Notes: generated by a model from the letters alone, not told the origin. A stretch of 64,000 nt of DNA from Paenibacillus_E oryzisoli_A (GCF_050467285.1 NZ_JBCMUN010000011.1:235817-299816); one strand, 5' to 3'; counted from the stretch's first letter, positions 49,136 through 57,816 are shown. Translations and numbers: made by a program.

Positions 49136-49939
49136 TTAACGAACGTCGGTCACCGCGACGACCGGATAGTAGGCGGCCAGCTCGTGCGCGGCAACGAGCA
49201 GGACGAGCCAGTACGCCACGTACGCGACATCAAGCAGGCTGTAAGTGACAAGGTAGTAATACGTCCGCCGCTTGCTCAGCGAGAAGCGCTTCGCCTCCAT
49301 CGCGACAGCGGTGCGGTGCGCGCGGCGGATGCTCTGTGCGAGCAGCGGAATCGCGTAGCGGCGCAGCACGCCGTACACCCGCAGCAGCGGGTTCCACGGC
49401 TGCCCGGGGGGCTTGCCGCGCACCTTGAGCGCATAGCGGAGCGTCTGGAACTCCGTCAGCATCACCGGCACCATCCGCAGCGCGGCCAGGAAGCTGTACG
49501 CGTACTTCGGCGGCACCTTCCACTGCTGCATCAGCGCATAGAACAGTGAGACCGGCCGCGTCGTCAAGCTGAACAGCAGGCCGACTGCGGCGATCTGCAT
49601 GCCGCGCAGGCCGAGATGAATGCCGCGGTAGAAGCTCTCCGCGGTAATATGGATAATCCCAAGGTGAAACCACTCCGTTTCCCCTTGGCCGAACATCATC
49701 ATCCCGAGCGAAGACGAGATGAAAATGAGCAGGAACGGCGACGCGTACAGCAGCAGCCGCTTCCAGGGATGCCCGCTCAGCACGGCCAATGGCAGCAGTG
49801 AGCCGAGTGTCACATACAGCATCGTGCTCAGGTTGTGTGTAAACACCACCACGATGAAGAGCACGACCGCCGTGACCAGCTTGATACCGGGGTTCACGCG
49901 GTGCAGCCACGTTTCGCGGTGCGGAAACGTCAATTGCAT
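49136..49939 (-). CDS. ykoC: ECF transporter T-component (thiamine precursor uptake)
   Basis: The 267-residue membrane protein belongs to the EcfT/CbiQ family. It has helices at LVTAVVLFIVVVFTHNLSTMLYVTLGSLLPL and elsewhere, and the coupling motifs RYALKVRGKPPGQ and IRRAHRTAVAMEAKRFSLSKRRTYY, which contact the ATPases (Ala-Arg-Gly-type motif here as AMEAKRF). It translates energy from YkoD to the substrate binder YkoE. The start overlaps the ykoD stop by 10 nt with AAGGAGG upstream. It is the last gene of the TPP-riboswitch operon. Confidence 0.93.
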   Translation of the reverse strand: MQLTFPHRETWLHRVNPGIKLVTAVVLFIVVVFTHNLSTMLYVTLGSLLPLAVLSGHPWKRLLLYASPFLLIFISSSLGMMMFGQGETEWFHLGIIHITAESFYRGIHLGLRGMQIAAVGLLFSLTTRPVSLFYALMQQWKVPPKYAYSFLAALRMVPVMLTEFQTLRYALKVRGKPPGQPWNPLLRVYGVLRRYAIPLLAQSIRRAHRTAVAMEAKRFSLSKRRTYYYLVTYSLLDVAYVAYWLVLLVAAHELAAYYPVVAVTDVR

Positions 49940-51666
49940 AAGGGCACCTCCTTGCCGGAGGCGGAGGTGTGGGCGAGCGCGGCTGCGTCCGCGGGCCGCG
50001 CCGATTCAGGCCCGCGCGCCCCGCGGGCCGCCGGTGCCTCAGGTCGCGCCGCTTCGCGCACGCAGCCGTCAGCGACATGCCAGACGCGCGTTGCGAAGCG
50101 TCTGACAAGCTCGGGATCGTGAGTGACCATCACGATCCCCGTCCCGGCTGCGCGCAGCCGCTCGAGTCCCTCGAGCATGCGCAGCGTGCCGTGCGCGTCG
50201 AGCCCGAACGTGGGCTCGTCGAGGAGCAGCACGCGAGGGCTTCGCACCATCGCGGTCGCCACGGACAACCTGCGCTTCTGCCCCAGCGACAGGGCAAACG
50301 GATGCCGCTCGCGGAGCTCGAGCAGGCCGTACTGCCGCAGCAGCGCTTCGCGCGCGGCCCGCATGCTTTCCTGCTGCACCTTCGGCTGCAAGTAGGTCAG
50401 CTCCTCTTCCACGGAATTCGTGACGAATTGGAATTCCGGGTTTTGAAACACGAAGCCGATGCTGGCCGCGAGCTGCTCGACTTTACGCCCGGCCGTACCG
50501 GCCACGCGGCACTCGCCGAGCGTCGGCAGCAGCCCCATGATCGCGAGGAGCAGCGAGCTTTTGCCCGCGCCGTTCGCGCCGACGACGGCGATCCAGTCGC
50601 CACGGTTGACGGTTAAGTTATCCACAGCGACTGTAACTTTGCCACCCCGGAGCGCCTCGAACTGCTGAAACGAGAGAACCGTGGACGAGCTGTCAGCCGT
50701 GAGGGGGCGTGGGTCGTGCGGGTTATGCGGGTCGTGTTCTCGCCTTTGACCTTGGCTCTGTTCTTGCCCTTGCTCTTGCTCTTGCCCTTGCTCTTGCTCT
50801 TGCCCTTGCTCTTGCTCTTGCCCTTGCTCTTGCTCTTGCCTTTGCCCCTGCCCTATCACTCGGCCTTGGCAATGCTCCTGCCACTCTCGCACTTCTAACC
50901 CACGCTCTTCCTCCCTCGCCGCGTCCCAATCCTCCCACACGCCGGGATACCAGATCCCCGCTTCCCGCAGGAACGGCTTCATCGTACGGAACACCATCTG
51001 CGGCGCGCCGTCTGCCAGGATCTCCCCCTCCTCGGAGAGAACGATCAGCCGGTCGATCAGATCGAGGATGCCGTCGATTTTATGCTCGACGATGACGAGC
51101 GTTTTGCCAGGCGCGATGCTGCGGATCGTCTCCCACACCTGCGCCGTTCCTTCTTCGTCCAGCAGCGCGGTTGGCTCGTCGAGAAACAGCGCCTCCGGCT
51201 CGAGCGCAAGGACGCTCGCCAGCGCCAGCCGCTGCTTCATGCCTTGCGACAGCTCGCTGATCAGCGTATGCGCATTCGGCAGCCGCAGCCCGACCAGCGC
51301 CAAATACTGCGCGATCCGCGCTGGCATTTCTTCGCGCGGCACCTGTCGATTTTCGAGGACAAACGCGATCTCCTCATCAACATACGGCATGCAGAACTGC
51401 GTATCCGGGTCCTGGAACACATAGCCCCAGCGCTCCGGTCGGTGAATGGCGTCGGCCTTGAGCGGCAGCTCCACGATGTCCGGCACGATGCCGCTCATCA
51501 CCTGCAGCAGCGTCGATTTGCCGCAGCCGCTCGGGCCGAGCAACAGTACTTTTTCCCCTGGTTCAATGGAACAGGAAAGCCCTTTGAAAATCAGCTCCCC
51601 CTCCGTCCCCGGATACTTCAACCTGAGATTTGCAACCTTAATTCTGTCGTCCGCCTGCAAACTCAT
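49930..51666 (-). CDS. ykoD: Duplicated ECF transporter ATPase (thiamine precursor uptake)
   Basis: The 578-residue cytoplasmic protein has two ABC ATPase domains. Domain 1 (about 8-235) shows LLLGPSGCGKSTLLQ, signature LISELSQGMKQRLA and LFLDEPTALLD. Domain 2 (about 330-535) shows VVGANGAGKSSLLLA, signature FALSLGQKRRLS and LLLDEPTFGLD. The two are joined by a Gln/Glu/Gly-rich linker of about 35 residues (QEQEQG repeats). A low-complexity, Ala/Arg/Pro-rich tail follows domain 2. Fused ATPases of this type are typical of YkoD. It lies 4 bp after ykoE. Confidence 0.94.
   Translation of the reverse strand: MSLQADDRIKVANLRLKYPGTEGELIFKGLSCSIEPGEKVLLLGPSGCGKSTLLQVMSGIVPDIVELPLKADAIHRPERWGYVFQDPDTQFCMPYVDEEIAFVLENRQVPREEMPARIAQYLALVGLRLPNAHTLISELSQGMKQRLALASVLALEPEALFLDEPTALLDEEGTAQVWETIRSIAPGKTLVIVEHKIDGILDLIDRLIVLSEEGEILADGAPQMVFRTMKPFLREAGIWYPGVWEDWDAAREEERGLEVREWQEHCQGRVIGQGQRQEQEQGQEQEQGQEQEQGQEQEQGQEQSQGQRREHDPHNPHDPRPLTADSSSTVLSFQQFEALRGGKVTVAVDNLTVNRGDWIAVVGANGAGKSSLLLAIMGLLPTLGECRVAGTAGRKVEQLAASIGFVFQNPEFQFVTNSVEEELTYLQPKVQQESMRAAREALLRQYGLLELRERHPFALSLGQKRRLSVATAMVRSPRVLLLDEPTFGLDAHGTLRMLEGLERLRAAGTGIVMVTHDPELVRRFATRVWHVADGCVREAARPEAPAARGARGPESARPADAAALAHTSASGKEVPLCN
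50752..50850 (-). repeat. 18-bp tandem repeat encoding the YkoD linker
   Basis: About four to five copies of an 18-bp unit, itself made of CTTGCT-type hexamers on the plus strand, encode Gln-Glu-Gln-Glu-Gln-Gly. Copies are nearly identical at the DNA level, indicating recent slippage. Confidence 0.9.
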
Positions 51667-51670
51667 GGCG

Positions 51671-52276
51671 TTACCCGAGCGCGTCGTAATCTTTGGAGGA
51701 TACCGGACGGACCAGATTCAGCACGCCCGTACGTGCCAAGGCGCTGGTCAAATAATACGCGAACACACCTGCAATAATGGCGCTGCCGATCAGTCGAGTG
51801 ACAATGAATAACACATAGTTCCAGAACGCCAACTGCTCAATATATCCGTAATAGCTGTCCACAAACAGGGAGAACACGGCGGAACCCAAAGCGGCTAGCA
51901 TCGTCACGCCCACGTTCACCCGACGATAGCGGAACGCAGCAAAAACAAGCTCCGCCCCCAAGCCCTGCAGCAATCCGTACACCAACGTCGTAACGCCCCA
52001 GGAACCGCCGTACAGCGCTTCAACGGTCGCCGCCGCCAGTTCCGCTAGCAGCGCCACCCATGGTTTGCGGATCACCAAGAAAGCGAACGTTCCCGCCATA
52101 AACCACATGCCATAGCTCAATTGTTCCGCATGGAGGCCCAACGGCTTCAGCAGGTCGTACATTGGCCCCCAGATCCGGTAAATCACGCCGAATACTGCCG
52201 CGATCACAATCGTGATCAGGACATCGGTCAGTTTTAATCCTTTTGCTGCTCTCGGTTGTGTTTCTTTTTGCGCCAT
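51671..52276 (-). CDS. ykoE: ECF transporter S-component for thiamine precursor
   Basis: About 201 residues with five or six helices (LTDVLITIVIAAVFGVIYRIWGPMYDLLKPLG, then LSYGMWFMAGTFAFLVIRKPWVALLAEL, VLYGLLQGLGAELVFAAF). This matches the YkoE family, which captures hydroxymethylpyrimidine or thiamine. ATG 52276 has AAAGGAG 10 nt upstream; an in-frame ATG at 52297 is weaker. It is the first gene of ykoE-ykoD-ykoC. The binding protein gene ykoF, present in the B. subtilis operon, is absent here. Confidence 0.94.
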   Translation of the reverse strand: MAQKETQPRAAKGLKLTDVLITIVIAAVFGVIYRIWGPMYDLLKPLGLHAEQLSYGMWFMAGTFAFLVIRKPWVALLAELAAATVEALYGGSWGVTTLVYGLLQGLGAELVFAAFRYRRVNVGVTMLAALGSAVFSLFVDSYYGYIEQLAFWNYVLFIVTRLIGSAIIAGVFAYYLTSALARTGVLNLVRPVSSKDYDALG

Positions 52277-52421
52277 CTTGCTTCGACTCCTTTGCATGGA
52301 TCGTATTAAATGAGATAGGCGAACACGTGTTATCGTGTCAAAACAGAACGGATACGCCGTCCTCGTGGACGTGAGCGTTTAAAGCGCAGGCATGACGCCT
52401 CGCGCGGGCCCGTACTATGCC

Positions 52422-52451
52422 AAAAAAGCCCGCCGAATTAACGGCAGGCTT
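52422..52451 (-). terminator. Riboswitch-controlled terminator in the ykoE leader
   Basis: On the minus strand AAGCCTGCCG and CGGCGGGCTT form a stem followed by TTTTT. It lies between the TPP aptamer and ykoE, as expected for transcription attenuation. Confidence 0.88.
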
Positions 52452-52497
52452 AAAAATTTGTGCATAAGGAGTCCATTTCCTGACTCAAAGGGCACCA

Positions 52498-52590
52498 CAT
52501 TTTCTCTACGCTGGCATTATCCAGATCAGATTAACGGTCAGCGGCATAAGGCCGCTATCTCAGCCTGACTTCATCAAGCACCCGTGTTGC
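52498..52590 (-). ncRNA. TPP riboswitch (THI element)
   Basis: On the minus strand the conserved parts appear in order: ACGGGTGC, then GGCTGAGA, the variable P3a-type hairpin GCGGC...GCCGC, TGACC, and CTGATCTGGATAATGCCAGC. These are the thiamine-pyrophosphate-binding signatures. It lies about 220 bp before ykoE and precedes an intrinsic terminator. High TPP should switch the transporter off. Confidence 0.97.
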
Positions 52591-52731
52591 TATTCATTTG
52601 GCTTAACTGTAGCGGATTCCCAGCAGTTTGGCAATCCCTTTTTTTCATCAAGATAGAAGTTGACGCCGCCCGGTATAAAAACTACAATTTGTAGTGTCAT
52701 CATTATTCTCGAGATAAAGGAGCTTCGAACC

Positions 52732-53463
52732 ATGGATCATTCCACGCTACAGCAGAACTCGCAAGTGCCGATCATTCTGCTTATCATCGGCCTCGTTGTA
52801 CTCATTGCCGCTATTCTCGGCTATGTCTTCGCTTCGCGTACGAACAAAGGCAATACATCCCGGCTGAAAAAGGCGGAGAAAGAAGCGCTTCATAAAAAAT
52901 ATAAACGCATTCTTCTCATCTCGCATTCCCTGCTCATTATCGCGATCGGCTTTGCCGGAACAGGCTTGATTCAGCGCTCGGCGGGCAAATACGATCTGGA
53001 CAAGCTGAATTTGGGTGCACCGATTCAAGTGACGACCGACAAAGATTACGGCCGCGACCATGCGGAAGGCACGCTGATGTACGAAATGAAAATTCCGACG
53101 TCCGGCACACACAGCCCGCATGATTTGAAGTTCGGCTTTTACAAGGAACGTCCGCCAATGGAGAAGCTCGTCCATAATCTGGAGCACGGGGACATCATCA
53201 TTCACTACCACCCCGACGCACCGAAAGAGCTGCTCGATCAGCTCGAATTCCTGACGCACTTTACCAAAGAAGGCGCCGGCGTGCTGGCCGTTCCGAATAT
53301 GGACGTGCCTGCGGATAAAGAGGTTGTCGTGACCGCATGGACGAAAACGATGGCGCTCACCAAGTACGACGAAGCGTCGGTCGGCACGTTCATCTACACG
53401 TACATCAACAAAGGACCTGAGCAAATCCCACCGAATGTCCGTCTGGGCGGCGGGACGATGTAG
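52732..53463 (+). CDS. DUF3105-type membrane-anchored protein
   Basis: The 243-residue protein starts at ATG 52732 (AAAGGAG upstream). Two hydrophobic segments (IILLIIGLVVLIAAILGYVFA, and ILLISHSLLIIAIGFAGTGLI) frame a basic loop. The soluble C-terminal part has YEMKIPTSGTHSPHDLKFGFYKERPPMEKLVHNLEHGDIIIHYHP, in which the GTHxP and EHGxxxxxY histidine pattern is characteristic of DUF3105. A metal site is plausible; function is unknown. Its stop codon directly abuts the stop of the convergent AraC gene. Confidence 0.88.
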   Translation: MDHSTLQQNSQVPIILLIIGLVVLIAAILGYVFASRTNKGNTSRLKKAEKEALHKKYKRILLISHSLLIIAIGFAGTGLIQRSAGKYDLDKLNLGAPIQVTTDKDYGRDHAEGTLMYEMKIPTSGTHSPHDLKFGFYKERPPMEKLVHNLEHGDIIIHYHPDAPKELLDQLEFLTHFTKEGAGVLAVPNMDVPADKEVVVTAWTKTMALTKYDEASVGTFIYTYINKGPEQIPPNVRLGGGTM

Positions 53464-54243
53464 CTACTTGCGGATGTCTTCCCGGTCCGATACGAGGTCC
53501 GTCGGAACAAGCCCTGTCTGTCTGCGAAAAACGCGATAAAAATATGACGGATCGTTATACCCGATAAACTCGGCGATCTCCGTCACGGTGAGGGCGGAGT
53601 GGCGCAGCATATAGACCGCCGTTTTGATGCGCGTTACATGGACGAACTCGGAGATCGTCTGTCCCGTCACTTTGCGGAACAGCGTGGCCGCATAGTTCGG
53701 CGACCGCTCGATATGCGCGCCCAGCGCTTCTTTGGTCACATGCTCGCGGTAATGGTCTTGGATATACGCCTTCATCTGCTCGGCGAGTAAGGTAGTTCCC
53801 GTCTTCGTGGCGGCCTGGCCCCACTCGCGCTGCAAATACACGAACAGCTCTTGCAGGAGCGCTGCGCACAGCGTCCCGGCATAGGGCTGTTTGTCCTGCC
53901 ATTCACGGTGCATCAAGCGCAGCTTGTCGGCCGTGAGATCGAACTTTCCCGTTCGCTTGCAGACGGTCTCCGCTGCTTGCAGTAAAGGCAGCTCCGTCTG
54001 CCCGTCCGGCTCGAAGACGAGCACGAATTTCTCGTGAATTTTGGTCGGCACACTGCGTCCATAATAAGGGATACCCGCCGGGATCAGCAGATACTGCCCC
54101 TTGTCCAGCACCAGTTTCTTGTCGCGAACGGCGTACATGCAGCGCCCATACAGCACGAACACGAACGTCATTCCACTTCTCGCTTCGGCTCGTTCCTCGT
54201 TCCATGTGCCGCTTTTCTGATAGGTAAACTCCGTTATTCGCAT
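53464..54243 (-). CDS. AraC-family transcriptional regulator
   Basis: The 259-residue regulator has an N-terminal cupin-like sensing domain (about 1-100; LYGRCMYAVRDKKLVLDKGQYLLIPAGIPYYG) and a C-terminal AraC double helix-turn-helix (about 160-255; VTKEALGAHIERSPNYAATLFRKVTGQTISEF and LTVTEIAEFIGYNDPSYFYRVFRRQTGLVP). This arrangement is typical of sugar-responsive AraC proteins in Paenibacillus. No sugar gene is adjacent; the nearest divergent gene is pyruvate kinase, 127 bp away. The target is unknown. Confidence 0.93.
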   Translation of the reverse strand: MRITEFTYQKSGTWNEERAEARSGMTFVFVLYGRCMYAVRDKKLVLDKGQYLLIPAGIPYYGRSVPTKIHEKFVLVFEPDGQTELPLLQAAETVCKRTGKFDLTADKLRLMHREWQDKQPYAGTLCAALLQELFVYLQREWGQAATKTGTTLLAEQMKAYIQDHYREHVTKEALGAHIERSPNYAATLFRKVTGQTISEFVHVTRIKTAVYMLRHSALTVTEIAEFIGYNDPSYFYRVFRRQTGLVPTDLVSDREDIRK

Positions 54244-54370
54244 CCTCCAACCACTCCAATAACGTACTATAGTCCATATCTAATACTATCATTCATAGCA
54301 ACGCAGCTCAAGAAGGCCTATAATGAAATCAACATATTTCGACATGAGAGAAATGGAGAGACACATCACG

Positions 54371-55783
54371 ATGCGTAAAACGAAAATTATTTGCACCATG
54401 GGGCCCGCTTGCGACTCCGTCCCTACTTTGAAAGAAATGATCCGCTCCGGCATGAGCGTCGCCCGCCTGAACATGGCCCATGGCGATCTCGACGAGCACC
54501 GCGGGCGCATTCAGCGCGTGCGTCAAGCTGCTGAGGAAATGGGCGTCATTGTCCCGATCCTGATGGACATTAAAGGGCCTGAAATCCGCATCGGCCAACT
54601 GAAAGATGCATCTTATGATCTTCAGATCGGAGACCACATCGTCCTCACCACCGAGCAAATCATCGGCGACGGCAGCCGCGTATCCGTCAATTATCCGGGT
54701 CTTCCGCAGGACGTGAAACCAGGCAACCTCGTCCTCATCGACGACGGCTCCATCGAGCTGCGCGTTGAAACCATCGACGGCACGGAAGTGACGTGCAGCG
54801 TGCTGAACCCTGCCGTTCTCAAGCAGCGCAAAGGCGTCAACCTCCCGGGCGTCCGCACATCCCTGCCAGGCGTGACCGAGCGTGATATTATGCATATCCA
54901 ATTCGGCATCGAAGAAAAAATCGAGATCGTCGCAATGTCCTTCGTCCGCAACGGCCACGACGTGCGCGAGGTGCGTGCGCTGCTTGAGCAGCACGGGGCT
55001 GGCGCAACGCCGATCATCTCCAAAATCGAGAACGACGAAGGCTTGAACAACTTCGCGGACATTCTGGAAGCGTCCGACGGCATCATGGTCGCCCGTGGCG
55101 ATCTCGGCGTCGAGATTCCAACGGAAGAAGTACCGATCGCGCAAAAAGATATGATCCGCGCCTGCAACCTTGCCGGCAAGCCGGTCATCACCGCGACGCA
55201 AATGCTGGATTCCATGCAGCGTAACCCGCGCCCGACGCGCGCCGAGGTGAGCGACGTGGCGAACGCCGTGTTGGACGGCAGCGACGTGGTTATGCTGTCC
55301 GGTGAAACCGCGGCCGGGAAATATCCGGTCGAATCCGTGAACACGATGGCGACCATCGCCGAGCGTGCGCAGCAGTTAAAAGCGCCGAGCGCGGCTTTGG
55401 AAGCGCAGCTGCAAGACAGCATCGACATCACGGAAGTCGTGTGCCAGGCGGTCGTGGCTTCCGCGAACAAGCTGAAAGCGGCGGCGATCCTGACGCCGAC
55501 GGAAACCGGCTTTACCGCGCGGATGCTCGCGAAATATCGCCCGGACGCACCGATCATCGCGGTCACGGCGAGCCGCCACGCGATCTCCAGCCTCAGCATG
55601 GTACAGGGCGTCATCCCTGTCCTCGGCGAATTCTGCGAATCGACGGATACGATGATTCGCCAAGCGATCACCCAAGCGGAAGCGCTGGGTTATGTGAAAA
55701 AGGGCGACCTCACCGTCGTCTCCGCAGGCGTGCCGGTCGGCAAAGCCGGCACGACGAACTTGATGAAGGTCGAGCGCGTATAG
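54371..55783 (+). CDS. pyk: Pyruvate kinase, short form
   Basis: The 470-residue enzyme transfers phosphate from phosphoenolpyruvate to ADP. The start MRKTKIICTMGPA at ATG 54371 matches the family; an in-frame ATG at 54323 would add a non-conserved leader. Active-site and signature parts are ARLNMAHGDLDEH, IMVARGDLGVEIP (substrate/Mg), KPVITATQMLDSM and SGETAAGKYPVE. It ends after the A/C domains and lacks the extra C-terminal PEP-utiliser-like domain of the main Bacillus enzyme (about 585 residues). It may be a second isozyme. Terminator at 55797. Confidence 0.96.
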   Translation: MRKTKIICTMGPACDSVPTLKEMIRSGMSVARLNMAHGDLDEHRGRIQRVRQAAEEMGVIVPILMDIKGPEIRIGQLKDASYDLQIGDHIVLTTEQIIGDGSRVSVNYPGLPQDVKPGNLVLIDDGSIELRVETIDGTEVTCSVLNPAVLKQRKGVNLPGVRTSLPGVTERDIMHIQFGIEEKIEIVAMSFVRNGHDVREVRALLEQHGAGATPIISKIENDEGLNNFADILEASDGIMVARGDLGVEIPTEEVPIAQKDMIRACNLAGKPVITATQMLDSMQRNPRPTRAEVSDVANAVLDGSDVVMLSGETAAGKYPVESVNTMATIAERAQQLKAPSAALEAQLQDSIDITEVVCQAVVASANKLKAAAILTPTETGFTARMLAKYRPDAPIIAVTASRHAISSLSMVQGVIPVLGEFCESTDTMIRQAITQAEALGYVKKGDLTVVSAGVPVGKAGTTNLMKVERV

Positions 55784-55796
55784 ACAGTTCAAATAG

Positions 55797-55835
55797 AAAG
55801 CCCCAAACTGCTCGTGTCGAGCGGCTTGGGGCTTT
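55797..55835 (+). terminator. Pyruvate kinase terminator
   Basis: AAAGCCCCAA and TTGGGGCTTT pair with an inner GCTCG/CGAGC stem, followed by TATTTTTTTATT. Confidence 0.95.
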
Positions 55836-55881
55836 TATTTTTTTATTATTTTTTGATAATTGACGTATATTGTATGTTACA

Positions 55882-55895
55882 ATTGTATATACAAT
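55882..55895 (+). promoter_or_regulatory. Operator-like palindrome before brnT
   Basis: ATTGTATATACAAT is a perfect 14-bp palindrome 30 bp before the toxin start. BrnA antitoxins bind such AT-rich inverted repeats to repress their own operon (family knowledge). Confidence 0.65.
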
Positions 55896-55924
55896 AACAT
55901 ATACATGATTGTGAGGAATCTGGT

Positions 55925-56191
55925 GTGTCGCTTTTTATTTGGGACGAAGAAAACATCGAACATATTGCTCGGCATCATGTTGAACCATTTGAGGCAGAAG
56001 ATGCATTAATGGATCCACAACGGGTTAAATTTTCAGCGCATAGCGGTAATTTAGGGATAATCGGTGCTACAGAAGATGGAAGACGGCTGGTTGTCATTTA
56101 CGTGAAAAAGATTAAAGGAAAGATTAGAGTAATAACTGCACGTGATGCTACTGCATCTGAAACCAAAACTTACAAGAGGAGGAATGGCTAA
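55925..56191 (+). CDS. brnT: BrnT-family ribonuclease toxin
   Basis: The 88-residue toxin has the RelE-like BrnT fold. It opens FIWDEENIEHIARHHVEPFEAEDAL (the WDxxNxxHxxxH start typical of the family) and ends IKGKIRVITARDATASETKTYKRR. The start is GTG 55925, with GTGAGGAA upstream. The toxin gene precedes the antitoxin gene by 2 bp, the usual brnT-brnA order. Expression is probably held down by the partner at the palindrome upstream. Confidence 0.92.
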   Translation: MSLFIWDEENIEHIARHHVEPFEAEDALMDPQRVKFSAHSGNLGIIGATEDGRRLVVIYVKKIKGKIRVITARDATASETKTYKRRNG

Positions 56192-56193
56192 TT

Positions 56194-56553
56194 ATGAAAA
56201 TCATTACTTCGAAAGATCAAATACCTGAAAATATGAATGACTCGGAAGCCGCCGAATTCTGGTCCAACCACACCATGAGCGAGGAACTATTACATGCTTC
56301 GATAATTGAGGAGGAGGACCATGATCTGCCGAAAAGGAAATCTTCGACAATTTCAATTCGTATTGATGAAGATTTGCTCCTCCGTATCCGAAATTTAGCC
56401 AGATTACGAAAAAAGGGCTATCAAACACTAATCAAAGAGTTTTTAATTGAACGGACATATGAAGAGGAAAAAAAAATTCTCTTTTTTGAGAGCGATGTTT
56501 TAGATTATTATGAACTTGGTCTGAAAGAGGCTGTAGTAGCAAAAGCTGAATAA
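56194..56553 (+). CDS. brnA: BrnA/CopG-type antitoxin
   Basis: The 119-residue antitoxin has an N-terminal toxin-binding segment (SEAAEFWSNHTMSEELL, as in CopG_antitoxin proteins) and a C-terminal ribbon-helix-helix DNA-binding part (SSTISIRIDEDLLLRIRNLARLRKKGYQTLIKEFLIERTYEE). It neutralises BrnT and should repress the operon. AGAGGAGG is 10 nt before the ATG. Terminator at 56568. Confidence 0.9.
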   Translation: MKIITSKDQIPENMNDSEAAEFWSNHTMSEELLHASIIEEEDHDLPKRKSSTISIRIDEDLLLRIRNLARLRKKGYQTLIKEFLIERTYEEEKKILFFESDVLDYYELGLKEAVVAKAE

Positions 56554-56567
56554 TATACCATAAGTTT

Positions 56568-56597
56568 GGCCCCTTCATCTTATAAGGGGCCGTTTTC
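56568..56597 (+). terminator. Terminator of the toxin-antitoxin operon
   Basis: GGCCCCTT and AAGGGGCC pair around an 8-nt loop and are followed by GTTTTC. Confidence 0.85.
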
Positions 56598-56802
56598 TTG
56601 TAGTAGCACCGATGACTAGATACAGACATTGGAGATGTGTCCAGCTTAACACGAGGACTAGCTGTTCGAGAAGCGGACTTGCCCGCCGCCCTAAGCGTGC
56701 CAGCTTCGTTAACTCGGCAACCGCCGCTTTGTACTCGTCGTACGTGCTGAAAGCACTCGGATCGTTTTGCACGTGGCTGGCGATCAGTTGAAGTTCTTGT
56801 GA
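56575..56802 (-). pseudogene. C-terminal remnant of an unrecognised helical protein
   Basis: A minus-strand frame encodes about 70 residues of plausible helical protein (QLIASHVQNDPSAF, EYKAAVAELTKLARLGRRAS, LLEQLVLVLSWTHLQCLYL). It runs into the BrnA terminator (KRPLIR is encoded by the hairpin). There is an in-frame TAG directly upstream at 56803-56805 and no ribosome binding site. It looks like the tail of a lost gene. I do not recognise the family. Confidence 0.4.
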
Positions 56803-56853
56803 CTACAGCTTAAAAGAGAAACCTTTAACGAAACTTAACGAGGGGCTGACGTT

Positions 56854-57801
56854 ATGATTATCCGGCTTGGCTATGTATCCACCGCGATCGCGATTTTCAA
56901 TAACACACCGAGCTCGACGTTTACGTACAAGCTCTTTTCAGAGCGGCCGCGGGAGGAAGCCATGCAGCGTGCCATCGACATCGGCCGCAAAAACCTGCAA
57001 GCGACGCAGCGCATCCTCTACTATAATGCGGCACACGGCATCCGGCTGTTTCGCCTCTCGTCCTCTCTCATCCCGTTGGCGACCCATCCGGACGTGCGCA
57101 TTGATGTCGCGGCCGAGTACACAGACGAGCTGCGCCAGCTCGGTGACTTTGCCAAAGCGCATGATATGCGGCTGAGTATGCACCCGAACCAGTTCACGCT
57201 GCTGAACGGCAAAGACAGCGTCGTGCAAGCGGCGATCGGAGATCTGCTGTATCACGCGGCGATTTTGGATGGGATGGGGCTGGATAACTCCGCCATCATC
57301 AACATCCACGTCGGCGGCGTCTACGGGGACAAAGAAGCGGCGACAGAAAAGCTGTACAGCAACATGCCACTCGTCCCTCCGCATGTGCTGAATCGGCTGA
57401 CGTTTGAGAACGACGACAAAACGTACACGCTCAGCGAAACCCTCGCTGTCTGCCAGCGGACGAAGCGGCCCTGCATGCTTGATCTGCACCACGACTGGTG
57501 CAACCCGTCCGAGCAGACGCCGAGCGAGCTGCTGCCCGCCATCGCTGAGACGTGGGGCGAGCTGCCGATGAAGATTCACGTCTCGTCGCCCAAGAGTGAA
57601 AAAGAATTCCGCTCCCACGCCGACTACATCGAGCCGAAGCAGCTTCTCGCTTTTCTCAAGCGCTGCAAGGAGTATGGTCTTGCGCGCATCGATGTGATGA
57701 TCGAGGCGAAGGTGAAGGATCTCGCGTTGTTCAGGCTCGCGGAGGACCTCAGTAAGGTCCGGGGGATTAAGCGGCTGGAGGGCGGGGTGCTCAACTGGTA
57801 A
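56854..57801 (+). CDS. uvsE: UV damage endonuclease
   Basis: The 315-residue TIM-barrel nuclease opens IIRLGYVSTAIAIFNNTPSSTFTY and carries the UvsE metal-ligand motifs: RLSMHPNQFTLLN, INIHVGGVYGDKEAA, LTFENDDKTYTL, CMLDLHHDWCNPS and IHVSSPK. It nicks DNA 5' of UV photoproducts independently of UvrABC. GAGGGG is 8 nt before the ATG. It is monocistronic, ending at a strong hairpin and then repeat element D. In Bacillus UvsE helps spores resist UV. Confidence 0.95.
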   Translation: MIIRLGYVSTAIAIFNNTPSSTFTYKLFSERPREEAMQRAIDIGRKNLQATQRILYYNAAHGIRLFRLSSSLIPLATHPDVRIDVAAEYTDELRQLGDFAKAHDMRLSMHPNQFTLLNGKDSVVQAAIGDLLYHAAILDGMGLDNSAIINIHVGGVYGDKEAATEKLYSNMPLVPPHVLNRLTFENDDKTYTLSETLAVCQRTKRPCMLDLHHDWCNPSEQTPSELLPAIAETWGELPMKIHVSSPKSEKEFRSHADYIEPKQLLAFLKRCKEYGLARIDVMIEAKVKDLALFRLAEDLSKVRGIKRLEGGVLNW

Positions 57802-57816
57802 AGTTCGTACATGACG

